A stretch of DNA of 64,000 nt from Massilia sp. W12. Lineage in GTDB: Bacteria > Pseudomonadota > Gammaproteobacteria > Burkholderiales > Burkholderiaceae_D. The stretch is taken from contig NZ_CP147776.1 of NCBI RefSeq assembly GCF_037300705.1, positions 1,550,001 through 1,614,000 of the forward strand. The letters are read 5' to 3'. Of this stretch, positions 25,034-33,374 are shown piece by piece; position 1 is the first letter of the stretch; every line of letters begins with the position of its first letter. The notes under the pieces are model-generated. The model was given only the letters and a program-made list of their open reading frames with translations. It was not told where the DNA came from and made no database searches. Both the position numbers and the translations under genes were made by a program.

Positions 25034-26335
25034 CTATTGGGACACACTATCCCAATTAACCGTGACTGCCGCACTGTAGATGTAGTTTGGATCATCCACT
25101 TCTCGATAGTGTTTTGCATCAGGGTTAGCTTGCTTGGATTGCATATAATGCTGCTCGGCCAGTTCAATTTCTCCATCCAACCAATATAACAAACCTAATA
25201 ACCAGTGATTCGAGTAGAATGAGCCTTTTTGTGCCGATTGTTCCAATAGGCTGATTGCCTGCTTGGCATTGCCATTGCGCCATGCAATTTCAGCTTGCAC
25301 CCGCAATGCAAATGCATTTTCACTATCACGCTGCAAAGCCTGCAGCGCGATTTCTGCGGCTGCATTCCAATCCCGTAGCGCCAAAGCACAAATTGCGCCC
25401 TGGGTTAAACAGGTAAGTTCGGTATATGCCAACCTTTGAGGAAAACAGTCATATGATTTACGCAATAATGGCAGGGCTTGTGCGTATGCGCCAGCATTCT
25501 TCAAGCACAGCCCAGCATGTAATAACGCTTTGCTATATGTTGGCCACAGTCGTAATGCTTCTTTGAATTTCTGATATGCTCCATGATAGTCACCTTGTGA
25601 TTTTAAACATAATCCAGCATTATAATGCGACAAAGCTTCTTTATTAAATTCTTCAACAAAGATGGATTTTTCATTTTTTAGTTTTTCGTAGATTTCGAAT
25701 ATTCGCCAGATGCTGCCGTTGTATCGTTCTGTTTCAATAGTTGTATAACATTCCGGTTTTAATGCATACGCCGACTCATGCCAAGTTAGCAATAAGTGGC
25801 ATTCATCCATATCCTGCTCATAACAATCCAATTCATCAGAATCATACAATGCAAAAATACATGTATCTTGCTGGAGAATAAAGCTGTTTAAATCTATATA
25901 CCATGAAAACAAATGAGGAGTATCAATCCGTCTTTGTGGTAGTTTCCTGACATCCTCATCATCTTCTGCGGATGCATGTGCAAGATACTTTATCTTTTCA
26001 TCGCCACAAGTGACCTGTAGTGTGTGTATGCGAAGAAACTCAAACCTGCTATTCCCCGTCACATAATATTGACAAGCAACTTCACCGTGCACAATGAAGT
26101 TTCCATTTACCACCAACAAGCTGGATAAATTCCAATAACCAATCGCATCAAAATCACCATGTATTTCCAAGTCCCCATCATGATAGTAAACTTCCAAATC
26201 ATCAAGTTCAAATTCCCCATAATATGTATCGGCATTATCTAAAAAATCGAATAAACAATCCAAGCCAAGGTTTTCACAGGCTTGTTCATAATTAATTATG
26301 CTGACTTGATGTTTTTCTAAGAAATCTGACATCAT
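25034..26335 (-). CDS. TPR-repeat protein with N-terminal bactofilin-like beta domain
   Basis: A 433-residue protein. The N-terminal part (about 1-110) is acidic and has a repetitive beta pattern (DLEVYYHDGDLEIHGDFDAIG, SLLVVNGNFIVHGEV) that resembles bactofilin or other polymer-forming beta-solenoids. Residues about 235-410 form tetratricopeptide repeats (HYNAGLCLKSQGDYHGAYQKF, LHAGLCLKNAGAYAQALPLL, AEIAWRNGNAKQAISLLEQS). The coding sequence is visibly richer in A and T than its neighbours, suggesting separate acquisition. It follows the propeller gene in cassette 1 and has no counterpart in cassette 2. It may be immunity or accessory; function not recognised. AAGGAAG sits just before the paired ATG codons (26335 or 26332). 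Confidence 0.6.
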   Translation of the reverse strand: MMSDFLEKHQVSIINYEQACENLGLDCLFDFLDNADTYYGEFELDDLEVYYHDGDLEIHGDFDAIGYWNLSSLLVVNGNFIVHGEVACQYYVTGNSRFEFLRIHTLQVTCGDEKIKYLAHASAEDDEDVRKLPQRRIDTPHLFSWYIDLNSFILQQDTCIFALYDSDELDCYEQDMDECHLLLTWHESAYALKPECYTTIETERYNGSIWRIFEIYEKLKNEKSIFVEEFNKEALSHYNAGLCLKSQGDYHGAYQKFKEALRLWPTYSKALLHAGLCLKNAGAYAQALPLLRKSYDCFPQRLAYTELTCLTQGAICALALRDWNAAAEIALQALQRDSENAFALRVQAEIAWRNGNAKQAISLLEQSAQKGSFYSNHWLLGLLYWLDGEIELAEQHYMQSKQANPDAKHYREVDDPNYIYSAAVTVNWDSVSQ

Positions 26336-26503
26336 GCTTCCTTGTATTTTATATGATGGTGTTATTCAAAGCGGGCATTTTCTGCCGGCATGTGTTTAGC
26401 AAGCTATCTGATTACGCCAATCTTGAGCGCAATCAGATATTTGTCATGTATTACCCTATCAAGATGATAAATTTATTTCTTGCTGGCATACCCAGGTGAA
26501 AGT

Positions 26504-27484
26504 TTATGCCAAATTGTTGAAATCTATAATCCGATTCCACTGTTTTCCATCAAACAGGGTAGCGCCATACTGCCCGGCCAAGAGCAAGACGCCATCCGCA
26601 GCGGATAAATGCCCGGCGCACACGCGCACGCCATCGGGCAAATGGGCGCGTTTGACTTTGCCATTTTGGATATGCCAGACACCATAATCTGACGTACCCC
26701 ATACGCGGTCTTGATACCAGACCAAATCGGTGTAGGACAAGGTAGTATCACCACGATGGATCAGCTTCCATTGCTCACCACGTCCTTGAAAAACCGCGCC
26801 CTCGTCCGCGCCGATATACACCATGCCATCACCGGCGCAGCACACCGTTTCCAAGCTCATATTGCTGGGAAAAGGGATCGCACGCCAGGTTTTTCCATCA
26901 AAATGCCAGACATCGCCATGGCCGCCTGCGGCGTAGATGTCGGTGCTGGAAAAGCCGTCGATGTCTTCAAAACCGCCATCGTCCATCAGCGATCTGTCTG
27001 GAATTGCGCTGTGCCATTCCCAAGTATTGTTACCTTGTCGGCGCATAACTGAGCGACCGCTGCCTACAATCCAAAGCCATCCGTCAATAGTCTTAGACTT
27101 TACGGCCCCACCTCTCATACCAGCCCATTCACCAGCATCGTTTTTCCCTGAGGACAAATCTTTCTCAAAGCCGACTTCTCCACTGCCAATCGCATATATA
27201 TGGTGGTTGAGTGAAAAACCAACAAACTGCTCTTTCGGTTGATAGGCAACCGATGCCTTCATGTTCAGCATACCTTTTAACTCAGCAATACCCCATGGGC
27301 GGAGACCTGGCCTGTCATTGCAAGTAATCACTCTCGTCCAGGTTGTTTCCGTTTCTGGTCTTGGCGCATCATCTTCAAAGATGAAATAGAGCATATCTTT
27401 ACGCCGGACTACTGCATCAATGAGCGTCGATCCTTTGATATATTTATCGAATGAAATTTTATCTAGTTTCACATTTATCTCCAT
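26504..27484 (-). CDS. Beta-propeller-like protein next to GHH toxin (candidate immunity or accessory), cassette 1
   Basis: A 326-residue paralogue of the product of 16948-18003. Shared segments include DIYAAGGHGDVWHFDGKTWR followed by FPSNMSLETVCCAGDGMVYI, EGAVFQGRGEQWKLIHRGDT and LLLAGQYGATLFDGKQW. The blade-like aromatic/glycine spacing suggests a beta-propeller of six or seven blades. No signal peptide. It starts two bases after the toxin stop, which favours stoichiometric production with the toxin and hence an immunity role; not proven. The N-terminal 150 residues differ strongly from the paralogue, as expected if each protein matches a different toxin. Confidence 0.65.
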   Translation of the reverse strand: MEINVKLDKISFDKYIKGSTLIDAVVRRKDMLYFIFEDDAPRPETETTWTRVITCNDRPGLRPWGIAELKGMLNMKASVAYQPKEQFVGFSLNHHIYAIGSGEVGFEKDLSSGKNDAGEWAGMRGGAVKSKTIDGWLWIVGSGRSVMRRQGNNTWEWHSAIPDRSLMDDGGFEDIDGFSSTDIYAAGGHGDVWHFDGKTWRAIPFPSNMSLETVCCAGDGMVYIGADEGAVFQGRGEQWKLIHRGDTTLSYTDLVWYQDRVWGTSDYGVWHIQNGKVKRAHLPDGVRVCAGHLSAADGVLLLAGQYGATLFDGKQWNRIIDFNNLA

Positions 27485-27486
27485 TG

Positions 27487-28836
27487 TTATGCGGCATCAA
27501 CTTCTACAGTACCATCACCTGTGTTTTCAACTGTTTTTCCTTTGCCACTCCTTGGCTTCATCTTCCCATTACACAACTTATCGTAGTAGCTCTTAAGTTG
27601 CGCTTTAAGGCATTCTGGATTGCATCCTGACTTGAAGGTTTCTTTAAGAGATTTAACGCCGGCGTCTATTGCTTGCTCGTTACTGATAGTGTCTTTGTGT
27701 TCTAGTCGATGGCGTTCCATCAGCTTATCCATACTATCATGCACCTTTTTGTGGCTAGCCGTGTTCTGGTTTGTCCCCTCAACACACAGCACTGGCGCAT
27801 TATTATGCACACTGTTTGTGTAATCGGTGCAATTCTCAGGATCATCCACCTTTTTCATGATCGGCTTGCCATTCTTGTACTTCTGTCCTGTATCAACTTC
27901 AATCTTTCGCTTGAACATCTCCTTAGGCAGCAAATGATGCCCGGTCTGTCCTGGGCAGCAACCCATCCCGTGCTTTTTTGCGTTGAGCGCACTGGTTTGC
28001 GACATGGAGACCAATTGACAACGCCGCGCGCGAAGGCAGGCGTTTAAACTGCCGGCAAGTTCCATCGCTTCCGCCAGCACTTTGTCAGGATTGGTTTGCA
28101 AATCATGCAATGCCTGCGAAACAACTTCGCCAATTTTCAAGTTCTGTTGCACTGCTGCAAAAATTGCAGCACCTTCTTCCCCAGCCATGGCCGCCAACTC
28201 TGCGCCAGTGCTCAGCACATCAGTCACTGTCCAGGCAATCATGCCTGCCTCAACAGCAGTGCCGACCGTTCCAAGCGAGAGTACCGTGGTAAAAATACCG
28301 ACGATATGTTTAGCCGCAGTTCGCAAGGCCAGGTTGCGCAATTTGGTTTTTGCGGCATCGCCAGCCTTTTCAATTGCTAAATCGGACAGCTCGGATATGC
28401 CATGCCGCACTAAACCCCATTTTTCGTTCTTCAGTTGTTCCAAGCCTTGCTTGAGTTTCTCAATCTCAGCTGCATTCATTGGCTCAATTGGCTTTAACCA
28501 CATGAAATCACAGTGCGAATCCATCCAAGCGTTGCTTTGATTACGTGTGTAACCAGCACGCGCCAGACTGTCTAATCCTTCACCGGCTTTGCTGACAATT
28601 CCTTTAAGCCCCTTCTTCGCTGGTTTAGGCTTAGGCTTGCCATTCGCATCCTGCTCTGGTTCTGGATCAGGCTTGCATTTGCTTTCGATGCGCTTTCTGT
28701 CTTTTTCACATTCCGGCGCAGTCTGCATCACGCTCACATAGGGCTGTGGTTTGACGTTGGGGCCGGATTGGGTCGCCTTGTCTTTTGATTGTGCGCTGCT
28801 GCCGCTTTGGCTGGCGCCTTTGCTTTTTCTGCTCAT
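27487..28836 (-). CDS. T6SS-associated GHH (HNH/EndoVII-superfamily) nuclease toxin, cassette 1
   Basis: A 449-residue protein. The N terminus is Ser/Lys/Pro-rich and low-complexity (about 1-75), the middle is helical with a hydrophobic stretch (about 170-215), and the C-terminal toxin domain begins at CLRARRCQLV. The catalytic element CCPGQTGHHLLPKEMF holds Gly299-His300-His301. A later GTNQNTASHKKVHD gives the second His cluster, matching Tox-GHH2 nucleases. The toxin domain is similar to the cassette 2 toxin around the active site but differs in the middle and tail, suggesting non-identical immunity. The ATG overlaps the DUF4150 stop (ATGA). Confidence 0.82.
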   Translation of the reverse strand: MSRKSKGASQSGSSAQSKDKATQSGPNVKPQPYVSVMQTAPECEKDRKRIESKCKPDPEPEQDANGKPKPKPAKKGLKGIVSKAGEGLDSLARAGYTRNQSNAWMDSHCDFMWLKPIEPMNAAEIEKLKQGLEQLKNEKWGLVRHGISELSDLAIEKAGDAAKTKLRNLALRTAAKHIVGIFTTVLSLGTVGTAVEAGMIAWTVTDVLSTGAELAAMAGEEGAAIFAAVQQNLKIGEVVSQALHDLQTNPDKVLAEAMELAGSLNACLRARRCQLVSMSQTSALNAKKHGMGCCPGQTGHHLLPKEMFKRKIEVDTGQKYKNGKPIMKKVDDPENCTDYTNSVHNNAPVLCVEGTNQNTASHKKVHDSMDKLMERHRLEHKDTISNEQAIDAGVKSLKETFKSGCNPECLKAQLKSYYDKLCNGKMKPRSGKGKTVENTGDGTVEVDAA

Positions 28837-29225
28837 TTGTGGTTCTGTGTCATCGGGTCAAGGTGGCGGCAGACGTTATAACTTTCGATCTTGACATTCG
28901 GCGACCAGTCCACGAATTGCGCCTTGCCTTTGATGACGTTGGAGACGATGCCTTTCTGAAAATTTTGCGTGGCAGGTTCATTGCCGGTGCTGGTGGCAAA
29001 ACAGGAAATGTCCTTCAAAGCAGCCGGTTTCCCCTGTATAAACACGGTCGTCGAGCCATTGCTCAGATCGGTGGCGAATGCTGTGTTGGGATAGGGAATC
29101 GGAATCGGCCCGGCGGCAGGCCCCGGCGGACTCATGCATACATCCGGCATATTCGCCACCACTTTGCCATCGGATGTCTTGTTACAGATTTCCATATTGT
29201 TGGCATACACATGATGCTGTCCCAT
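28833..29225 (-). CDS. DUF4150 (PAAR-like) T6SS spike-tip protein, cassette 1
   Basis: A 130-residue PAAR-like protein: HHVYANNMEICNKTSDGKVV, the core PDVCMSPPGPAAGPIPIPYPNTA, TTVFIQGKPAALKD, SCFATSTGNEP and the ending NVCRHLDPMTQNHK. It caps the VgrG trimer and connects the toxin encoded immediately downstream, with which it shares an ATGA overlap. The start at 29225 (MGQHHVYA) has AAAGGA upstream; the longer version from 29240 was rejected. Paralogue of the product of 19294-19683. Confidence 0.9.
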   Translation of the reverse strand: MGQHHVYANNMEICNKTSDGKVVANMPDVCMSPPGPAAGPIPIPYPNTAFATDLSNGSTTVFIQGKPAALKDISCFATSTGNEPATQNFQKGIVSNVIKGKAQFVDWSPNVKIESYNVCRHLDPMTQNHK

Positions 29226-29227
29226 TT

Positions 29228-30286
29228 TCATCCTTTCCAATACGTCAGCGCCAAGGCGCTGCGGCGCCCGTCTTCGTTTGCTAAATGCATTAACCCTTGC
29301 AAGCCTGGGCCATCATTGCGCGGCATGACTGCCTGCATCCAGGCCAGCATGGCGCAGCCGGTTGCCGCACCAATCTCGCCTAAGCAATCCGCAGTGGTCA
29401 GGACGGGTAAGTCTATGCTTTCCGGGTTATCCGGGTGCGCCATCAGGCGCATGCTGGCAGTCGCGGCTTCGCGTGAAAAAAAGACTTCGCCGTTTTGATC
29501 GCTCAGCCTGAAATCCAACTCTGATGGCGTTAAATGTGCGCTGGCGCAAGCTTGCCGCATGGCGATGCTCATACCTTGTGCACGATTCGGCACACCGTTG
29601 CCCGGCTGCGCCTCTTCCATGCCCAAACCCAAACCACGCACATACAAACCCGGAATGATTTGTTCAGGCAATTCAAGCATGATGGCGGCTGCCGCTTCGC
29701 CAGGAATAAAGCCATTGCTTTGATAGCTGCACAGCAAACGATCTTGACGCAAATAGTGGTTAATGGTGGCGGCGTTCAGATAGCTGTCCAAGCCCAATAT
29801 CAATACCTTCTGCACCTGCTTGCTGCGCAGCAAGGCTTGCGCCTGCCATATAGCATGCCCTATGCCAGCACGCCCTAGCGGCAGAATCAATGAACTGCTG
29901 TGAAATGGGCTTGAAAAAAGCTGTCCAATCGCGTCAAAGCTGGCTTGGTAGCGTTCCACATCCGTGTGTGGCCGGCTGCGCTCTGCAGCAAGCAACAACA
30001 GACAGGTATTGGCGCTATCGATCATTTCCTGGCGCGCGCAATCTTGCAAGGCATGCTGCGCCAACCAAGTTAAACGCGGCAAGCCGGCATGATTTTCTGC
30101 TGGCAAGGCGGCAAGCGCCAAGGCTTCGCCTTGATTATCCAAAAAAGCGCCTTCCTGGAAATGATCAATTCCGGCGCGCAAGGCGCAAACCGCGCTCGCC
30201 GCTTGATAGCCAACCGAGCAGCACAGGCCAATGCTGCGCACACGCATCACTTGCCATTCGGCCAATTCTTTTGGAAGTTCTATCAT
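29228..30286 (-). CDS. Thiolase-fold (ketosynthase-like) T6SS accessory protein lacking nucleophile, cassette 1
   Basis: A 352-residue paralogue of the product of 19699-20754. KVLILGLDSYLNAATINHYL and SNGFIPGEAAAAIMLEL mark the ketosynthase-like core. The nucleophile region is LGRAGIGHAIWQAQALL with no Cys. The C-terminal GEIGAATGCAMLAWMQA resembles the last conserved synthase region. A structural rather than catalytic role is likely. The ATG at 30286 overlaps the DUF2169 stop (ATGA) and was preferred to the TTG at 30295. Confidence 0.78.
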   Translation of the reverse strand: MIELPKELAEWQVMRVRSIGLCCSVGYQAASAVCALRAGIDHFQEGAFLDNQGEALALAALPAENHAGLPRLTWLAQHALQDCARQEMIDSANTCLLLLAAERSRPHTDVERYQASFDAIGQLFSSPFHSSSLILPLGRAGIGHAIWQAQALLRSKQVQKVLILGLDSYLNAATINHYLRQDRLLCSYQSNGFIPGEAAAAIMLELPEQIIPGLYVRGLGLGMEEAQPGNGVPNRAQGMSIAMRQACASAHLTPSELDFRLSDQNGEVFFSREAATASMRLMAHPDNPESIDLPVLTTADCLGEIGAATGCAMLAWMQAVMPRNDGPGLQGLMHLANEDGRRSALALTYWKG

Positions 30287-31440
30287 TCCGGGCAATCCTC
30301 AGTGGCTTGTGGTGCGGCAGCATTGGTTTTGCGCGCTTCTTTGCACTGTGTGCAGTTTTCTGCGCCAATTGATTTAGCTTCCCACCAGTTCTTACACACT
30401 TTGCCAATCACAACTGAACGGATTTGATGCAAAGAATCCACTGCCAAGCGACTGCGCCACACAGCGGAAAAACGCATTTTGTCAGGCTCAAAAAAGAGCG
30501 TATCCACAACAGGTTCTACTTCTTTCACTTGATAACTTTTCAACAGCACCCGCATGGGCAGGCGGTCAAAACGCGGCAAGCGGAAATGCAATTGCGGCAT
30601 ATCCGGGTGCAGATTGAAAAAGCTGACTTGTTCGCCGCCTTTCGGGTAATCGATTTGCTGATCTGCCGGCGCAGCCTGGGCAAAACGATCATCGAAGTCT
30701 TGCGGCAAGAACGGGAAAACCTCGGTTTGCCAAGTCTCATCATAGGTTCCGGCATAGCGTTGTCTCGGCTGCCAGTGTCGCGCAACAGGTGATAATGCGA
30801 TGGCGGTTTGCTCCTGGTATGGCTCATTCACTGCGGGACTGCCCCAAGGGCGCAAACAAGGCCGGCTGGCGCCGTGTGCGCCCGGCGCATCCGGCATGAC
30901 GCCCTGGGCGTCAGGGTGACAAAAACCAAGGCCAACAGGATTTTGCAGAAAATAGTTTGCTTCATTACTCTCTGCCCGATGCCAGGCGCCGCCAAAAGCA
31001 TAGTCATAGCGCAAAGGCAAGCTCTGAAAAGCCTGGGGTAGCGTATGTTGCCAAGCCCCATCTTGCCAATACCAGCGGGATGGGCCGGTGACATGTATTA
31101 ACTTTTCCAGCGCATCCAGCCGAAAGCCTGCGCCGATTTCCGTGGCTGGCTGGCCGTTTGGCGCGTAAGCCTGCGCATGGAACAACACATCACAGCGCGG
31201 TTTAAACAGTGCAAAATCACTTTCATAGATAGGTGCGGAAAGTCCTGGCGCGCCTGCGAAAGTATCCGCTTGCGCCGGTTTGTCTGCAGGCGCTAAGCGT
31301 GCAATGGCTTGTCCTGCTGCGCCATCCGGCACAATACTCCAGCAACCTTTGACCACAATCAAAAGATATTCCTGTCCGGTTTTGTCTTGCCCTGCGGTAA
31401 TAGCCGCTTGCAGATATTTTGAAGCCACCAGCAATTCCAT
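30283..31440 (-). CDS. DUF2169 family T6SS adaptor-like protein, cassette 1
   Basis: A 385-residue protein starting MELLVASKYLQAAITAGQDK, with TGQEYLLIVVKGCW, YESDFALFKPRCDVLFHAQA, LRYDYAFGGAW, and a cysteine-bearing C terminus (CKNWWEAKSIGAENCTQCKE). The conserved KVCKNWW/CxxC tail is shared with the cassette 2 paralogue and may bind zinc. It is presumed to help load the PAAR/toxin onto VgrG. AAGGAAG precedes the ATG at 31440. Confidence 0.85.
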   Translation of the reverse strand: MELLVASKYLQAAITAGQDKTGQEYLLIVVKGCWSIVPDGAAGQAIARLAPADKPAQADTFAGAPGLSAPIYESDFALFKPRCDVLFHAQAYAPNGQPATEIGAGFRLDALEKLIHVTGPSRWYWQDGAWQHTLPQAFQSLPLRYDYAFGGAWHRAESNEANYFLQNPVGLGFCHPDAQGVMPDAPGAHGASRPCLRPWGSPAVNEPYQEQTAIALSPVARHWQPRQRYAGTYDETWQTEVFPFLPQDFDDRFAQAAPADQQIDYPKGGEQVSFFNLHPDMPQLHFRLPRFDRLPMRVLLKSYQVKEVEPVVDTLFFEPDKMRFSAVWRSRLAVDSLHQIRSVVIGKVCKNWWEAKSIGAENCTQCKEARKTNAAAPQATEDCPE

Positions 31441-31452
31441 TGTGTCGCTTCC

Positions 31453-31989
31453 TTAATTGATCTGCACCGAGCCGCCGCGTATGCGCTGGCTGGCGCTGGC
31501 GTGGCTGGAAATATAGTTGCCGCGCAGAATAATGCGGCCATCAGCAGTCAGCAAAATACAGGCTTCGCCACAACGCAATTCCAACTCTTGTTCAGCTTCC
31601 AGCACCAAGCGCTGTGGCGTGTCGTCACATCGCACCTCTAACGCCTGTGCTTGTGCTGGCGGGCTGGCATGAAAAGCTCCCATCACGAGTGGCATATCTG
31701 GATTGCCTTGTGCAAACATGATGCCGACTGCTGCGCCTTCCTCGATTAAATCCGCCGCACAAATCAGGCTGGCGCGTACAGATTCCTTATGCAATGCGGG
31801 TATCTCAACTTCCACCATGTCAGCGTCCAACTTGCGCACAAGCCGCCCTTGCATCACGCCATCAATTCGCTGCGGTGTATTCTGTGGCTTCAACAGTAAT
31901 TCTTGCAGTAATCCCGGCGCTTGTTCTGCGGCAGCATCCATGTTCGCATCTTGTGCGGCAGCATCAGTTTTAAATGGGGGCAATGCCAT
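31453..31989 (-). CDS. DUF6484-like protein, cassette 1
   Basis: A 178-residue protein with a polar, Ala/Gln-rich start, a small beta domain (GRLVRKLDADMVEVEI…GAAVGIMFAQGNPDMPLVMG) and a conserved ending LELRCGEACILLTADGRIIL then RIRGGSVQIN. It is the paralogue of the product of 21877-22485 and starts nine bases after the vgrG stop, with GAGG upstream. Probable VgrG-associated adaptor. Confidence 0.75.
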   Translation of the reverse strand: MALPPFKTDAAAQDANMDAAAEQAPGLLQELLLKPQNTPQRIDGVMQGRLVRKLDADMVEVEIPALHKESVRASLICAADLIEEGAAVGIMFAQGNPDMPLVMGAFHASPPAQAQALEVRCDDTPQRLVLEAEQELELRCGEACILLTADGRIILRGNYISSHASASQRIRGGSVQIN

Positions 31990-32509
31990 GCTTGACCTCA
32001 GTTATCAAAAATGTTTTTGGCTTTGGTGGTGATATTGCCCTTGGCCTGGAGGAATTGATCGCCGCTTGCGCCAAGGATGATTTCATGCCCGTTAATGCTG
32101 ATATGTCCATCCTTATCCATGCGCAGCACCGATTTACCACAGACGAATTCGATGCTGTCGCCGACCTCTACACGCCAATTGTTGCCGACTTTTTTTGTAT
32201 CGTCTTTGCCAACTTCAGTTTGCCGATTGTCGCCAATGCTGATGGTTTCGTTATGATCCACCCGCTCTTTGCGGTCGTTGTGTACGGTGATGGTTTCATC
32301 ATGATCCACTGTCTCGGTGCGGTCGTGTTTGACATGCACGGTTTCATCGTTGTCGATGGTTTTGCTGCGGTCATGGCCTACCCAGTGGCTTTCATCGTGC
32401 TCGACTTCGATGCGCTGATCTTTTTCAGCGTGCAACCAAACTTCCTCTTGTCCTTTTTTGTCTTCAAAACGCAAGGCGTTGGCGGTGGTGGCGTCGCCGC
32501 CTTTACTAG

Positions 32510-33374
32510 GGCGTGTTGACAATTAACAGCACTTTGGATGGGAATTTTCAAAAAAAGCTGTTAACTTTTTGCCACTTGTGTTTACATTCTTGTTTTTGGG
32601 CAAAACAGAATGGCACGGATGATGTTACGGGACGATCAGTGGGCAAGAATTGAAGCCTTGGTACCAGGAAAGGTTGGCGATAGAGGCAGAACAGGCGTGA
32701 ATAATCGGCTGTTTGTGGAAGCTGTTTTATGGATAGCAAAGACAGGCAGCCCGTGGCGGGATTTGCCTGCTGAATTTGGCCCATGGAACAGCGTCTATGT
32801 GAGGTTTGCGCGTTGGTCGGATAAGCAGGTATGGCACAAAATCTTTGCCGTGCTACGCGAGGACGCGGACTTTGAGGAAGTTTTTCTTGATAGCACTATC
32901 GTGCGGGCGCATCAGCATGCAGCAGGAGCCGCAAAAAAAAGGGGCCGCAATCCATTGGCCGGTCTCGTGGGGGATTAACCACCAAGATTCATGCTTGCGT
33001 TGAGGGCTTGGGCAATTTGGTTCAGTTCATCCTGACAGGCGGAGAAGTTCACGATATAACCCAGGCAACCGCGTTACTCAATGACGTCGCGCCACAAGCG
33101 GTGCTGGCAGATAAAGCCTATGATGCCAACACACTGATTGATTGCATTGAGGGAAAAAATGCCAAGGTCGTGATTCCACCAAAGGCGAACCGGAAAGAAC
33201 AGCGGGATTATGATCAGTTCCAATATCGAAACCGCAATCTCATTGAGCGCTTTTTCGCCAAAATTAAGCAATTTCGACGGATCGCTACCCGCTACGACAA
33301 ACTGGATACCCGTTTCTCTTCGTTTGTAACCTTGGCGGCATCAATGATATGGTTGAAATAAATGTCAACACACC
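32510..33374 (+). mobile_element. IS5 family (IS427-type) insertion sequence, 865 bp
   Basis: Ends GGCGTGTTGACAATTA on the left and, read inwards, GGTGTGTTGACATTTA on the right form imperfect terminal inverted repeats. The element is flanked by direct CTAG copies (32506-32509 and 33375-33378), the target duplication expected of the IS427 group. It lies in the opposite direction to the T6SS genes. The uninterrupted homologous sequence at 22991-23010 confirms the insertion point. Confidence 0.92.
32610..33361 (+). CDS. IS5/IS427-type DDE transposase made by programmed -1 frameshift
   Basis: Two overlapping frames encode one DDE transposase. Frame 1 (32610-32978) gives the N-terminal domain with DDQWARIEALVPGK, WIAKTGSPWRDLPAEFGPW and the first catalytic Asp in FLDSTIVRAH. 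Frame 2, entered by a -1 shift at the run of eight A residues (32933-32940), continues KGPQSIGRSRGGLTTKIHA, then the second Asp in VLADKAYDAN and the Glu in NLIERFFAKIK. This split, with an A-rich slippery site, is usual for the IS427 group, so the enzyme may well be active. It catalyses cut-and-paste transposition of the element. No inactivating change is seen. Confidence 0.9.
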
